From positions 1 to 6,889 of the forward strand of contig JASLJL010000403.1 in the NCBI GenBank assembly GCA_030152405.1: a DNA stretch of 6,889 nucleotides, in the 5' to 3' direction. Below, one piece after another: positions 1 to 6,889 of the stretch (the stretch's first letter is position 1; each line of letters opens with the position of its first letter). A program made the position numbers and the translations under genes. Source of the DNA: Gordonia sp. (in: high G+C Gram-positive bacteria). GTDB taxonomy: Bacteria; Actinomycetota; Actinomycetes; Mycobacteriales; Mycobacteriaceae. Under the pieces are notes generated by a model. The model ran no database searches and had not been told where the DNA came from. It worked only from the letters and a program-made list of their open reading frames with translations.

Positions 1-74
1 AAGGACGTCGCAGAAGGCCGTGAGCTCGGCGACACGTCGACGCTCGTCGACCCGTCGGTGTGCGAGGCGATCCG
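1..74 (+). repeat. Inverted copy of the acs 3' end (left arm)
   Basis: Bases 1-74 equal the reverse complement of 189-262 except at base 62, where G replaces the expected T. The match includes all wobble positions and starts at the first base of the window, so it may extend further left. Read on the plus strand in frame 1 it gives the Acs tail (K-D-V-A-E-G-R-E-L-G...), with Cys in place of Phe at the mismatch. After base 74 the similarity stops abruptly and the frame runs on, unrelated to Acs, to a stop at 262-264. It is either the end of a second, tail-to-tail acs copy, a short inverted duplication, or an assembly or library artefact at a contig edge. The sequence alone cannot decide. Confidence 0.95.
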
Positions 75-130
75 GAGTGTCCTGACGTCCTCGTGCGCGC
101 GCCCGTCGTCCACGCCGTCTCCGACTGACG

Positions 131-169
131 TCCACACGAGAGACCTCGCGCTGAGGTCTCTCGTGTGGA
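131..169 (-). terminator. acs transcription terminator hairpin
   Basis: A perfect 17-bp inverted repeat pairs 131-147 with 153-169 around a 5-nt loop. It begins 3 nt past the acs stop codon (173-175). There is no run of U after the stem, which is common for actinobacterial intrinsic terminators. It would also work in the plus direction, so it would stop transcription from anything entering from the left edge. Confidence 0.85.
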
Positions 170-172
170 GGG

Positions 173-2116
<1,944 letters not shown>

Positions 2117-2124
2117 CGTCGTTG

Positions 2125-2130
2125 CCTTTC
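2125..2130 (-). promoter_or_regulatory. Ribosome binding site of acs
   Basis: On the minus strand this reads GAAAGG and ends 8 nt before the ATG at 2116. It is the reason for preferring this start over the longer in-frame reading from 2203. Confidence 0.75.
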
Positions 2131-2205
2131 CATCGAATGTCAGCGCTCCGCGCGCCGGATCAAGAGGCGGCGCCGGTGTCGCGCGGATCCCGGCACTGCT
2201 CACAC

Positions 2206-2221
2206 TGTGAGGGTAGTCACG
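2206..2221. promoter_or_regulatory. Putative CRP/GlxR binding site upstream of acs
   Basis: The sequence TGTGAGGGTAGTCACG matches the CRP/GlxR consensus TGTGA-N6-TCACA at 9 of 10 informative positions. It lies in the acs/Fic-like divergent region, about 90 nt upstream of the acs start and about 100 nt upstream of the Fic-like start. It overlaps a possible minus-strand -10 (TACCCT, 2210-2215) and a perfect 6-bp-arm palindrome at 2199-2211. Control of acetate genes by CRP-family proteins is known in other bacteria. Its action here is inferred. Confidence 0.55.
2210..2215 (-). promoter_or_regulatory. Possible -10 box of acs
   Basis: The minus strand reads TACCCT, which fits the actinobacterial TANNNT pattern. 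It would place the start of transcription near 2203 with a leader of about 87 nt. No good -35 is visible. If this box is used, the overlapping CRP-like site would repress rather than activate. Another promoter closer to the gene is not excluded. Confidence 0.3.
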
Positions 2222-2306
2222 AGACGTTGCATGCGCGTAGCGGTACGTCTCATGGCGCGGTCCACGCGATGAACGGTCGCTGTGACGCGACAGGTGGACC
2301 CGCGAC

Positions 2307-2312
2307 TATCGT
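2307..2312 (+). promoter_or_regulatory. -10 box for leaderless Fic-like gene
   Basis: TATCGT fits the TANNNT pattern and ends 7 nt before the GTG at 2320. Transcription would then begin at or next to the start codon. I see no convincing -35 and no ribosome binding site for this start. Confidence 0.5.
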
Positions 2313-2319
2313 GGCCGGG

Positions 2320-3072
2320 GTGAGTGCTGACCCGCTGGCCCCGCTGCTGGAACTGCCCGATGTCCGTGACGCCGCCGAGTCGGCGCGTGATGCGCTGAGC
2401 GCCGTCCACCGCCATCGCTACAACCTGCGCGGCTGGGACAAGACGTCGCGTGAGGCGTCGTGGCGGGCCGGGCGCTCGTCGGCCGCGATCGAAGGCGGCA
2501 GCGTGGAACTGCAGCGCGACGCGCAGTTCGACGATCCCATCACCGACGGCGCGATCCGCGTCGCACAGGCCCTGGACGCCGACGGCATCGATCAATTGGG
2601 CGCCGTGTTCCGGCGTGCTCCGGCGCAGGCGCTGGCGCGGTTGCACACGCTCGCCGCCGCGGGCCTGGTCGACGATCCGGAGCTCCTCGGCCGACCGCGC
2701 AGCGAGCCGCACATCGCACAGCGACTGGATCTGCTCGGTCAGTTGATCACCGCGGGTTCGGCGGTTCCCGCGCCCGTTCTCGCTGCGGTCGTGCACGGCG
2801 AACTGCTGTCGTTGGCGCCATTCACCGAGGGCAACGGTGTGGTCGCGCGCGGGGCGTCGCGCCTGGTCTCGGCCGCGACCGGTCTCGACCCGCACCTGCT
2901 CGGCGTGCCGGAGGTGACGTGGCTGCGCCGTATCGGCGAGTACCGCGAGATGTCCGCACTCTTCGGGACCGGAGATCCGGGCGCGATCGGCGCCTGGATC
3001 GTCCTCTGCTGCGAGGCGATGGAGGCGGGCGCCGCCGAGGCGAAGTCGATCGCCGACGCCGCAGCCGGCTGA
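2320..3072 (+). CDS. Fic-domain-like protein with degenerate catalytic motif
   Basis: A 250-residue cytoplasmic protein resembling Fic/DOC proteins, probably the counterpart of M. tuberculosis Rv3662c (from position and size, by memory). Near the N-terminus, S-A-A-I-E-G (54-59) matches the Fic inhibitory-helix motif [S/T]xxxE[G/N]. The core is A-P-F-T-E-G-N-G-V-V-A-R (166-177), against the Fic consensus HPFxxGNGRxxR. Ala166 replaces the catalytic His and Val174 replaces the first Arg, while the GNG anion-binding turn and the last Arg remain. AMP-transfer activity of the usual kind is therefore doubtful. I see no signal peptide or membrane segment. GTG 2320 was chosen because TATCGT lies 7 nt upstream and nothing upstream looks like a ribosome site. 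GTG 2311 and ATG 2269 are in-frame alternatives. It is convergent with the HAD gene. Some databases may call this family an oxidoreductase, which nothing here supports. Confidence 0.8.
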   Translation: MSADPLAPLLELPDVRDAAESARDALSAVHRHRYNLRGWDKTSREASWRAGRSSAAIEGGSVELQRDAQFDDPITDGAIRVAQALDADGIDQLGAVFRRAPAQALARLHTLAAAGLVDDPELLGRPRSEPHIAQRLDLLGQLITAGSAVPAPVLAAVVHGELLSLAPFTEGNGVVARGASRLVSAATGLDPHLLGVPEVTWLRRIGEYREMSALFGTGDPGAIGAWIVLCCEAMEAGAAEAKSIADAAAG

Positions 3073-3103
3073 GTCGCGCAGCCTTCGGCCCGACGACATA
3101 AAT

Positions 3104-3152
3104 GCGGGCGACATCCCTACCGGTTCAGATCCGGGACAGGGGTGTCGCCCGC
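3104..3152 (+). terminator. Strong hairpin terminator after the Fic-like gene
   Basis: GCGGGCGACATCCCT (3104-3118) pairs with 3138-3152 over 15 bp with one G-U. An inner 4-bp helix (3120-3123 with 3131-3134) closes a 7-nt loop. It starts 31 nt after the Fic-like stop. Read on the minus strand it is followed by CATTTATG, so it could also act as a backstop for transcripts from the convergent HAD gene. Confidence 0.8.
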
Positions 3153-3466
3153 AAGCACGGACGCAAGTTACCAAGCGTGCTAGGTGGGTTGTGTGATCGC
3201 CTCGGCGGGTGGCCGACTGCGTCTCGACGTGTCTCCCAGGCTGAGTACTTCTCTGGCGGGAGGTTCACGAATGACACCGTCGGTGTCGCAGGCGCACAAC
3301 GCTTCTGCCAATGCGGCGTGCTCCGCGTGGGTGCTAGCCGTCCGTGCTGGGAATCGTTTCCGGGGGATCGGGCCTTCTCTGCCGGCCCGAGCTTTGCCGT
3401 CCGCGATTCCGTAAACCCATTTGTACGCTGTGACGCCGGTCACTGCAAGCGTTTCGGGAAAGAATT
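3153..3466. other. Convergent intergenic region with no recognised gene
   Basis: About 310 bp lie between the terminator hairpin and the HAD stop codon. No tRNA, known RNA or named protein is recognisable. It holds small hairpins (3273-3287; 3368-3390). A minus-strand frame is open from a GTG at 3443 to a stop at 3180-3182 (about 87 residues), but it has no ribosome site and a lower third-position GC than the flanking genes. An overlapping plus-strand frame (3184-3414) covers the same bases and is equally unsupported. The lower GC bias suggests non-coding DNA or a decayed gene. Confidence 0.5.
3350..3410 (-). terminator. Possible terminator structure of the HAD gene
   Basis: The hairpin TCGGGCC (3368-3374) with GGCCCGA (3384-3390) has a 9-nt loop. 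It is enclosed by a longer-range 7-bp pairing of GGAATCG (3350-3356) with CGATTCC (3404-3410). It lies about 60-75 nt past the HAD stop on the minus strand. There is no U tract. It may be a terminator or a structured 3' end. Confidence 0.4.
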
Positions 3467-4285
3467 TCAGGCGGCCCGAATGGGGCCCTGGCGGGCGTGA
3501 TGTCGCTGGTAGAGGACCGCTGCGGCAGCGATCGCACCTATCCCCGTGGCGCACAATGCGGTTCGTCCCACGGTCGACGGACTGGGGCGGTGAGCAGCCG
3601 CCGCGGGGGTGTCGAAGTCGAGAATCTCCCAGCCGCTGAGTTCGGCGTGCTGCCGGAGTGGCTTGTCGGGATTGACCACCGCCGGGTGTCCGACGGCGTC
3701 GAGCATGGGCAGATCCGTGATCGAATCCGAGTACGCGTAGCAGTGGTCGAGGTCGTAGCCGTTCTCGGCCGCGAGCTGCCGGACCGCGACCGCCTTCTCG
3801 TCGCCATAGCAGTAGAAGTCGAGGTCGCCGGAGTACTTGCCGTCGACGATCCGCATTCGGCTGGCTCGGACGATGTCGGCGCCCAGCAGTTCCCCGATGG
3901 GCTCGACCATCTCGACCCCCGACGCGGAGATCAGCACGATGTCGTGCCCCGCGTCCCTGTGCTGCTCGATCAGCTCGAGCGCTTCGGGGAACACGACTGG
4001 CCGGACCACCTCGTCGAGCGTCTCGGCGACGATCGCCTTCACTTGCGCGGCGTCCCACCCGGTGCACATGTCGGTGACGTGCTTCCGCAATTTGTCGACG
4101 TGGTTCTCGTCGGCGTTCGCGAGCAGGAACTGCAACTGAGCGACGGCCGAACGGAGCATCGCTCGTCGCGTCAGGAGCCCGCCGTCGTAGAAGGGGCGAG
4201 TGAAGGCGAGCGCGCTCGATCGCGCGATCACCGTCTTGTCGAGGTCGAAGAATGCGGCGCTGTGGTGCGGCTGTGCCGTGATCAC
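3467..4285 (-). CDS. HAD-IB (SerB-like) phosphatase with C-terminal membrane helix
   Basis: A 272-residue haloacid dehalogenase-type hydrolase of the HAD-IB group, related to phosphoserine phosphatase and probably orthologous to M. tuberculosis Rv3661. All four motifs are present: FFDLDKT with nucleophile D14 and acid D16, LISAS with S120, K164 in GDEK, and YSDSITDLP with D187 and D191. The helical cap lies between motifs I and II. Near the C-terminus, residues 242-258 (TALCATGIGAIAAAAVL) form a hydrophobic segment followed by basic residues, which suggests a membrane tail. The substrate is unknown. GTG 4285 was chosen because TACGAT lies 6 nt upstream and the protein then begins a few residues before motif I. 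GTG 4330 and ATG 4402 are in-frame alternatives, the latter overlapping the 6C RNA. The gene is divergent from the 6C RNA and convergent with the Fic-like gene. Confidence 0.92.
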   Translation of the reverse strand: MITAQPHHSAAFFDLDKTVIARSSALAFTRPFYDGGLLTRRAMLRSAVAQLQFLLANADENHVDKLRKHVTDMCTGWDAAQVKAIVAETLDEVVRPVVFPEALELIEQHRDAGHDIVLISASGVEMVEPIGELLGADIVRASRMRIVDGKYSGDLDFYCYGDEKAVAVRQLAAENGYDLDHCYAYSDSITDLPMLDAVGHPAVVNPDKPLRQHAELSGWEILDFDTPAAAAHRPSPSTVGRTALCATGIGAIAAAAVLYQRHHARQGPIRAA

Positions 4286-4291
4286 TGTCGA

Positions 4292-4297
4292 ATCGTA
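4292..4297 (-). promoter_or_regulatory. -10 box for leaderless HAD gene
   Basis: On the minus strand this reads TACGAT, matching TANNNT, and ends 6 nt before the GTG at 4285. That spacing implies that the transcript begins at the start codon. No clear -35 is seen. Confidence 0.5.
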
Positions 4298-4356
4298 CGA
4301 CTGTGGACGCCGTGGTGAGGTGTGATCCACGGAACATAAGTGGCAGATAGTTGGTG

Positions 4357-4386
4357 TTGCAATCTTCCGGAGGCCGCGTGTAAATT
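4357..4386 (+). promoter_or_regulatory. Promoter of the 6C RNA
   Basis: TTGCAA (4357-4362) matches four of six -35 positions. TAAATT (4381-4386) is a good TANNNT -10, with an 18-nt spacer. Transcription would start near 4393. This gives an RNA of about 94 nt, in line with the roughly 93-nt size I recall for mycobacterial 6C. Confidence 0.65.
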
Positions 4387-4392
4387 CGAATG

Positions 4393-4486
4393 TGTCCGGC
4401 AATGCCGGAAGCTTTCAGCCCGACCCCCCGGGGCTGAAACGCTGATGACCCCGGCCTCCTCCCCCCTGGTCGGGGTCGTCTTCTAT
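4393..4486 (+). ncRNA. 6C small RNA
   Basis: This is a conserved actinobacterial small RNA (B11/6C in M. tuberculosis) with two hairpins that each expose six cytosines. Hairpin 1 pairs 4413-4421 with 4431-4439 over 9 perfect bp and has CCCCCC at 4424-4429. Hairpin 2 pairs 4444-4456 with 4468-4480 over 13 bp with two G-U pairs and has CCCCCC at 4461-4466. The U-rich stretch TCTTCTAT after hairpin 2 makes it the terminator too. In mycobacteria and corynebacteria, 6C acts by C-rich loop pairing to G-rich sites in mRNAs and affects replication and stress genes. Its place divergent from the HAD gene matches M. tuberculosis. The 5' end is inferred from the promoter. A further small stem (4395-4400 with 4404-4409) may form near it. 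Confidence 0.93.
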
Positions 4487-4533
4487 CTACGGCCGGTTGT
4501 GCCGAATCCTCTCGTCCCGCACGGGGTGGGGTG

Positions 4534-4539
4534 TACCTT
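4534..4539 (+). promoter_or_regulatory. Possible -10 box of the lipase operon
   Basis: TACCTT fits TANNNT and would start transcription near 4546, about 52 nt before the lipase ATG and right at the palindrome 4547-4564. No clear -35 is seen 16-19 nt upstream. Read-through from 6C is an alternative source of transcript. Confidence 0.35.
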
Positions 4540-4546
4540 CTCCCTA

Positions 4547-4564
4547 ACCAAGCAGTTGCTAGGT
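4547..4564. promoter_or_regulatory. Putative TetR-type operator upstream of lipase
   Basis: ACCAAGCAGTTGCTAGGT is an 8-bp-arm inverted repeat with a 2-nt centre and one mismatch (A4550 against A4561). Its size and symmetry resemble operators of TetR-family repressors of lipid genes in mycolic-acid actinobacteria. It directly follows a possible -10 box, where a bound repressor would block transcription. The regulator is not in this window. Confidence 0.45.
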
Positions 4565-4582
4565 CGCTGTCGCGCGGCCGGG

Positions 4583-4588
4583 GGAGGT
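4583..4588 (+). promoter_or_regulatory. Ribosome binding site of the lipase
   Basis: GGAGGT, within a longer G-rich run, lies 9 nt before the ATG at 4598. It settles the start, since the frame is open further upstream through the 6C RNA. The G-rich run (GGGGGAGG) could also pair with the six-C loops of 6C. Confidence 0.7.
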
Positions 4589-4597
4589 CTGGCGGGC

Positions 4598-5545
4598 ATG
4601 AAATTCCTGGGACGAGTCGCAGTGGCGCTGTGCGTCGCATTGCTGTCGGCGACGGTGCTGGTCGCGCCGGGCGCGGCCGACGCGAAGAAGCTGCCGGAGA
4701 ACTTCAACTTCTTCGGCGGCATCCCATACGAGCTCCAGCATCCGGGCGGCTCCCTGCCAGGCTCGAACGACTTCTCGTGCAAGCCGACGGCGGCGCATCC
4801 GCGCCCGGTGATCCTGGTGCACGGGACCGGCGGCGCGAAGACCACCAACTGGGGCGCGTACGTCCCCATGCTCAAGAACCGCGGGTACTGCGTCTTCGCG
4901 CTCACTTACGGTGCGCTCAAGGGCCTGCCGTGGCCGTTCACCGCGGTCGGCGGCATGGATCACCAGCAGGTCAGCGCCGCGCAGCTCGCGAAGTTCGTCA
5001 ACCGCGTCCTGAAGGCGACCGGTGCGAAGACGGTGGACCTCATCGGGCATTCGCAGGGCACGTACATGCCCACCTACTACTTGAAGTACTACGGCGGCGC
5101 GTCGAAGGTCACCAAGTACGTGTCGCTCGCTCCGCTCTGGCGCGGCACCGGTTCGTTGAATCCGGTGATGACGAAGGTCGGCGAGGCGATCGGCGCCGTC
5201 CCGATGCCGATGTGCGTCGGCTGCGGCGCGATGCTGCCCGGTTCGCCGTTCAACAAGAAGATCTGGAAGGGCGGCAGCCCGTACGTCAAGGGCGTCGACT
5301 ACACGAACATCATGACCAAGTACGACGAACTGGTGGTCCCGTTCACCGCGGGCTACGTTCGGCCGCGTGCGGGCGAGAGCGTGAAGAACATCGTCGTCCA
5401 GGACACGTGCTCGCAGGACTACAGCGATCACCTCGCGATCGCCGGTTCCCGACGGGCCGCGTACTTCGCGCTGAACGCGCTCGACCCGGAGCATCCGGTC
5501 AAGGTTCCATGCCTGTTCGTCCCGCCGTTCACCGGTCAGTCCTGA
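4598..5545 (+). CDS. Secreted class-2 lipase/esterase (alpha/beta hydrolase)
   Basis: A 315-residue exported triacylglycerol lipase or esterase of the Lipase_2/EstA type that cuts fatty-acid esters outside the cytoplasm. The signal peptide has a basic start (MKFLGR), a hydrophobic core and a likely cleavage after A-D-A at 29. The oxyanion-hole motif VHGTGG is at 74-79. The nucleophile elbow GHSQG (150-154) carries Ser152. Likely catalytic partners are Asp243 (in KYDELV) and His278 (in SDHLA). Six mature cysteines (61, 98, 206, 209, 271, 305) can form three disulfides, which fits export. The start is supported by GGAGGT 9 nt upstream. The stop is one base from the next start, so it forms an operon with the acyl-CoA ligase. 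The preferred chain length is unknown. A cutinase-like esterase role is possible. Confidence 0.93.
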   Translation: MKFLGRVAVALCVALLSATVLVAPGAADAKKLPENFNFFGGIPYELQHPGGSLPGSNDFSCKPTAAHPRPVILVHGTGGAKTTNWGAYVPMLKNRGYCVFALTYGALKGLPWPFTAVGGMDHQQVSAAQLAKFVNRVLKATGAKTVDLIGHSQGTYMPTYYLKYYGGASKVTKYVSLAPLWRGTGSLNPVMTKVGEAIGAVPMPMCVGCGAMLPGSPFNKKIWKGGSPYVKGVDYTNIMTKYDELVVPFTAGYVRPRAGESVKNIVVQDTCSQDYSDHLAIAGSRRAAYFALNALDPEHPVKVPCLFVPPFTGQS

Positions 5546-5546
5546 C

Positions 5547-6889
5547 ATGACCGGGATGCGGCCGGATCTGTCCGGCATCGACGAACTGACAGTCAACCTC
5601 ACACATCGGGTGTGTCTCGGCGATCTGCCGACCCGTGCGGCCCGCCAGTTCGGGGACCGGCCCGCAATCGTGGACGGCGACGACACCGTCACCTTCCGTC
5701 AACTGGAGGTACGGTCGAACGCGCTCGCGCGCGGTCTGCTCGCACGCGGTCTGGTCCGCGGTGACGCGGTGGCGCTGCAGATGCAGAACCGCTGGCAGTT
5801 CGCCGTCAGCCTGTTCGCGCTCGCCAAGATCGGTGTCACCGCGATGCCGCTCAATCTCGCTATCTCACCGTCCGACGTGGCGTTCCAACTCGCCGACAGC
5901 GGGGTCCGCGCCGTCATCGGCGAAGCGGCGTTCGTCCCCGTGCTGACCGCGGCGTTCGCCGGCGGAGCGGCCGCGGTGACCGAGGTGATCGTGCTCGGCG
6001 ACGCGCCGTCGGACATCGGCGGGGTGCCGACCGTGAGTTGGGAGGCGGTGGCGTCCGACGACGTGTCCGTGGTGGAGACGATCGTCGACGACCGGGACAT
6101 CGTGCACTGCCTGTACACCTCGGGCACCACCTCACGCCCGAAGGGTGTGTTGACCAGCCATGTCGCGGTGCACATCGGTGCACTGTCGTCTGCACTCGGG
6201 TTGGGCCTGCGGCCTGACGTGACGCATCCGGTGCAGCCGATCGTCCTGCCGTTGTTCCACGTGACCGCGCTCGACGCCCTGATGCTGCCCACACTGCTCG
6301 TCGGCGGCACGGTGGTGCTGCTGCGTGGATTCGATCCCGCGGCGCTTGCGCAGACCTTCGTCGATCACCGGGTCACTCACCTGACGCTCCTGCCGATGAT
6401 GTGGGCGGCGCTCGCCGCGCAGCCGACGCTGACGGACGACAACACGTCGTCGCTGATCACCGGCCTCTACGCGATGGCGCCGATGGCCGCAGAGGTGCTC
6501 GCCGGAGTGCGGGCGCGATTCCCCGGGGCCGCGATCATCCTGGGCTCGGGGCAGACCGAGACCACCCCCGCGTCGGAGCTGCAGTGGAACGGGCATCAGG
6601 GTGTGAAAGACGAGTCGTGGGGACCTGCGACCGTGTCGACCGATGTCGCGATCATGGACGGCGACGGCCGCCTCCTCGCGGCGGGCGAGACCGGCGAGAT
6701 CGTGTACCGCAGTCCGCAGCTGATGGAGGGCTACTGGAACAACGCCGACGCGAACACCGAGGCGTTCGCGCACGGCTGGTTCCACGGCGGCGACATCGGG
6801 CACCTCGACGACGATGCCGTCGTCTGGTTCACCGACCGCTCGAAGGACATCATCAAGTCCGGTGGCGAGAACGTCAGCTCGGTCGAGGT
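5547..6889 (+). CDS. Fatty-acid acyl-CoA ligase, FadD-like (truncated at window end)
   Basis: This is the start and middle of an AMP-forming acyl-CoA ligase: 447 residues are seen and the frame is open at the last base. It should activate a carboxylic acid with ATP and CoA for beta-oxidation or lipid synthesis. Motifs are the P-loop YTSGTTSRPKG (190-200), GSGQTETT (333-340) in the A5 position, WFHGGDIG (411-418), and DRSKDIIKSGGENVSSVE at the edge (430-447). The rest of the C-terminal lid, with the catalytic lysine, lies beyond the window. The P-loop has Ser-Arg in place of the usual Gly-x, as some FadD proteins do. ATG 5547 follows the lipase stop after one base, so translation is probably coupled. 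ATG 5556 is an in-frame alternative. The substrate is not determinable from sequence, but the lipase partner suggests a released fatty acid. Confidence 0.93.
   Translation, partial: MTGMRPDLSGIDELTVNLTHRVCLGDLPTRAARQFGDRPAIVDGDDTVTFRQLEVRSNALARGLLARGLVRGDAVALQMQNRWQFAVSLFALAKIGVTAMPLNLAISPSDVAFQLADSGVRAVIGEAAFVPVLTAAFAGGAAAVTEVIVLGDAPSDIGGVPTVSWEAVASDDVSVVETIVDDRDIVHCLYTSGTTSRPKGVLTSHVAVHIGALSSALGLGLRPDVTHPVQPIVLPLFHVTALDALMLPTLLVGGTVVLLRGFDPAALAQTFVDHRVTHLTLLPMMWAALAAQPTLTDDNTSSLITGLYAMAPMAAEVLAGVRARFPGAAIILGSGQTETTPASELQWNGHQGVKDESWGPATVSTDVAIMDGDGRLLAAGETGEIVYRSPQLMEGYWNNADANTEAFAHGWFHGGDIGHLDDDAVVWFTDRSKDIIKSGGENVSSVE

Noticed and set aside
2117..2203. N-terminal extension of acs by 29 residues
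   Set aside because: No ribosome site precedes the codon at 2203, and the extension does not look like the family N-terminus. The ATG at 2116 has a good site.
3120..3135. GGTTCAGATCC resembling a tRNA T-arm
   Set aside because: The conserved A of the T-loop is G here. No acceptor, D or anticodon arms fit around it, and the bases belong to the terminator hairpin.
2200..3174. 324-residue minus-strand frame opposite the Fic-like gene
   Set aside because: It crosses the terminator hairpin, is Arg/Gly-rich and has no recognisable domain.
3180..4640. 486-residue minus-strand open frame across the HAD gene, 6C RNA and lipase start
   Set aside because: It overlaps the HAD gene in another frame and runs antisense through 6C. 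The composition is Arg/Pro-rich with no motif. Only its last part (3180-3443) lies in otherwise empty DNA, and that is listed as a finding.
4559..5692. 377-residue minus-strand frame opposite the lipase
   Set aside because: It is antisense to a gene with a signal peptide, GHSQG motif and ribosome site. It is a shadow frame.

Overview
This is a high-GC actinobacterial window. The gene content and order point to a mycolic-acid-containing member of the Mycobacteriales, and the protein style is Gordonia-like (the genus is an inference). The best marker is a clear 6C small RNA beside a SerB-like HAD phosphatase. From memory, M. tuberculosis has the same arrangement: 6C/B11 lies next to Rv3661, Rv3662c is convergent with Rv3661, and acs (Rv3667) is a few genes away.

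Layout. Bases 1-74 are an inverted, almost exact copy (one mismatch in 74) of the 3' end of the acetyl-CoA synthetase gene that follows on the minus strand. Bases 131-169 form the acs terminator hairpin. acs (173-2116, minus) is complete. A 203-bp divergent promoter region (2117-2319) holds a near-perfect CRP/GlxR-type half-site pair. On the plus strand, 2320-3072 encodes a 250-residue Fic-related protein. Its inhibitory-helix motif is intact, but the catalytic histidine and the following arginine of the Fic motif are replaced. A strong hairpin at 3104-3152 ends that gene. About 310 bp between the convergent genes (3153-3466) holds hairpins and one weak minus-strand reading frame, but no gene I can name. 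The HAD-IB phosphatase (3467-4285, minus) has a C-terminal membrane-like helix.

Upstream of the HAD gene, the 6C RNA (about 4393-4486, plus) has a plausible promoter and two hairpins, each with a loop of six cytosines. It is followed by a secreted class-2 lipase (4598-5545) and, one base later, an acyl-CoA ligase (5547 to the window end, truncated). An imperfect TetR-style palindrome (4547-4564) sits between a possible -10 box and the lipase ribosome site.

How the parts fit. The lipase can release fatty acids outside the cell and the ligase can activate them to acyl-CoA, so they look like a lipid-use operon. Acs feeds acetate into acetyl-CoA. The Fic-like and HAD genes both look leaderless, with GTG starts 6-7 nt after a TANNNT box. 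I see no wholly new system. The items most worth checking are the inverted acs tail at the left edge, the degenerate Fic protein, and the 6C locus with lipid genes downstream of it.
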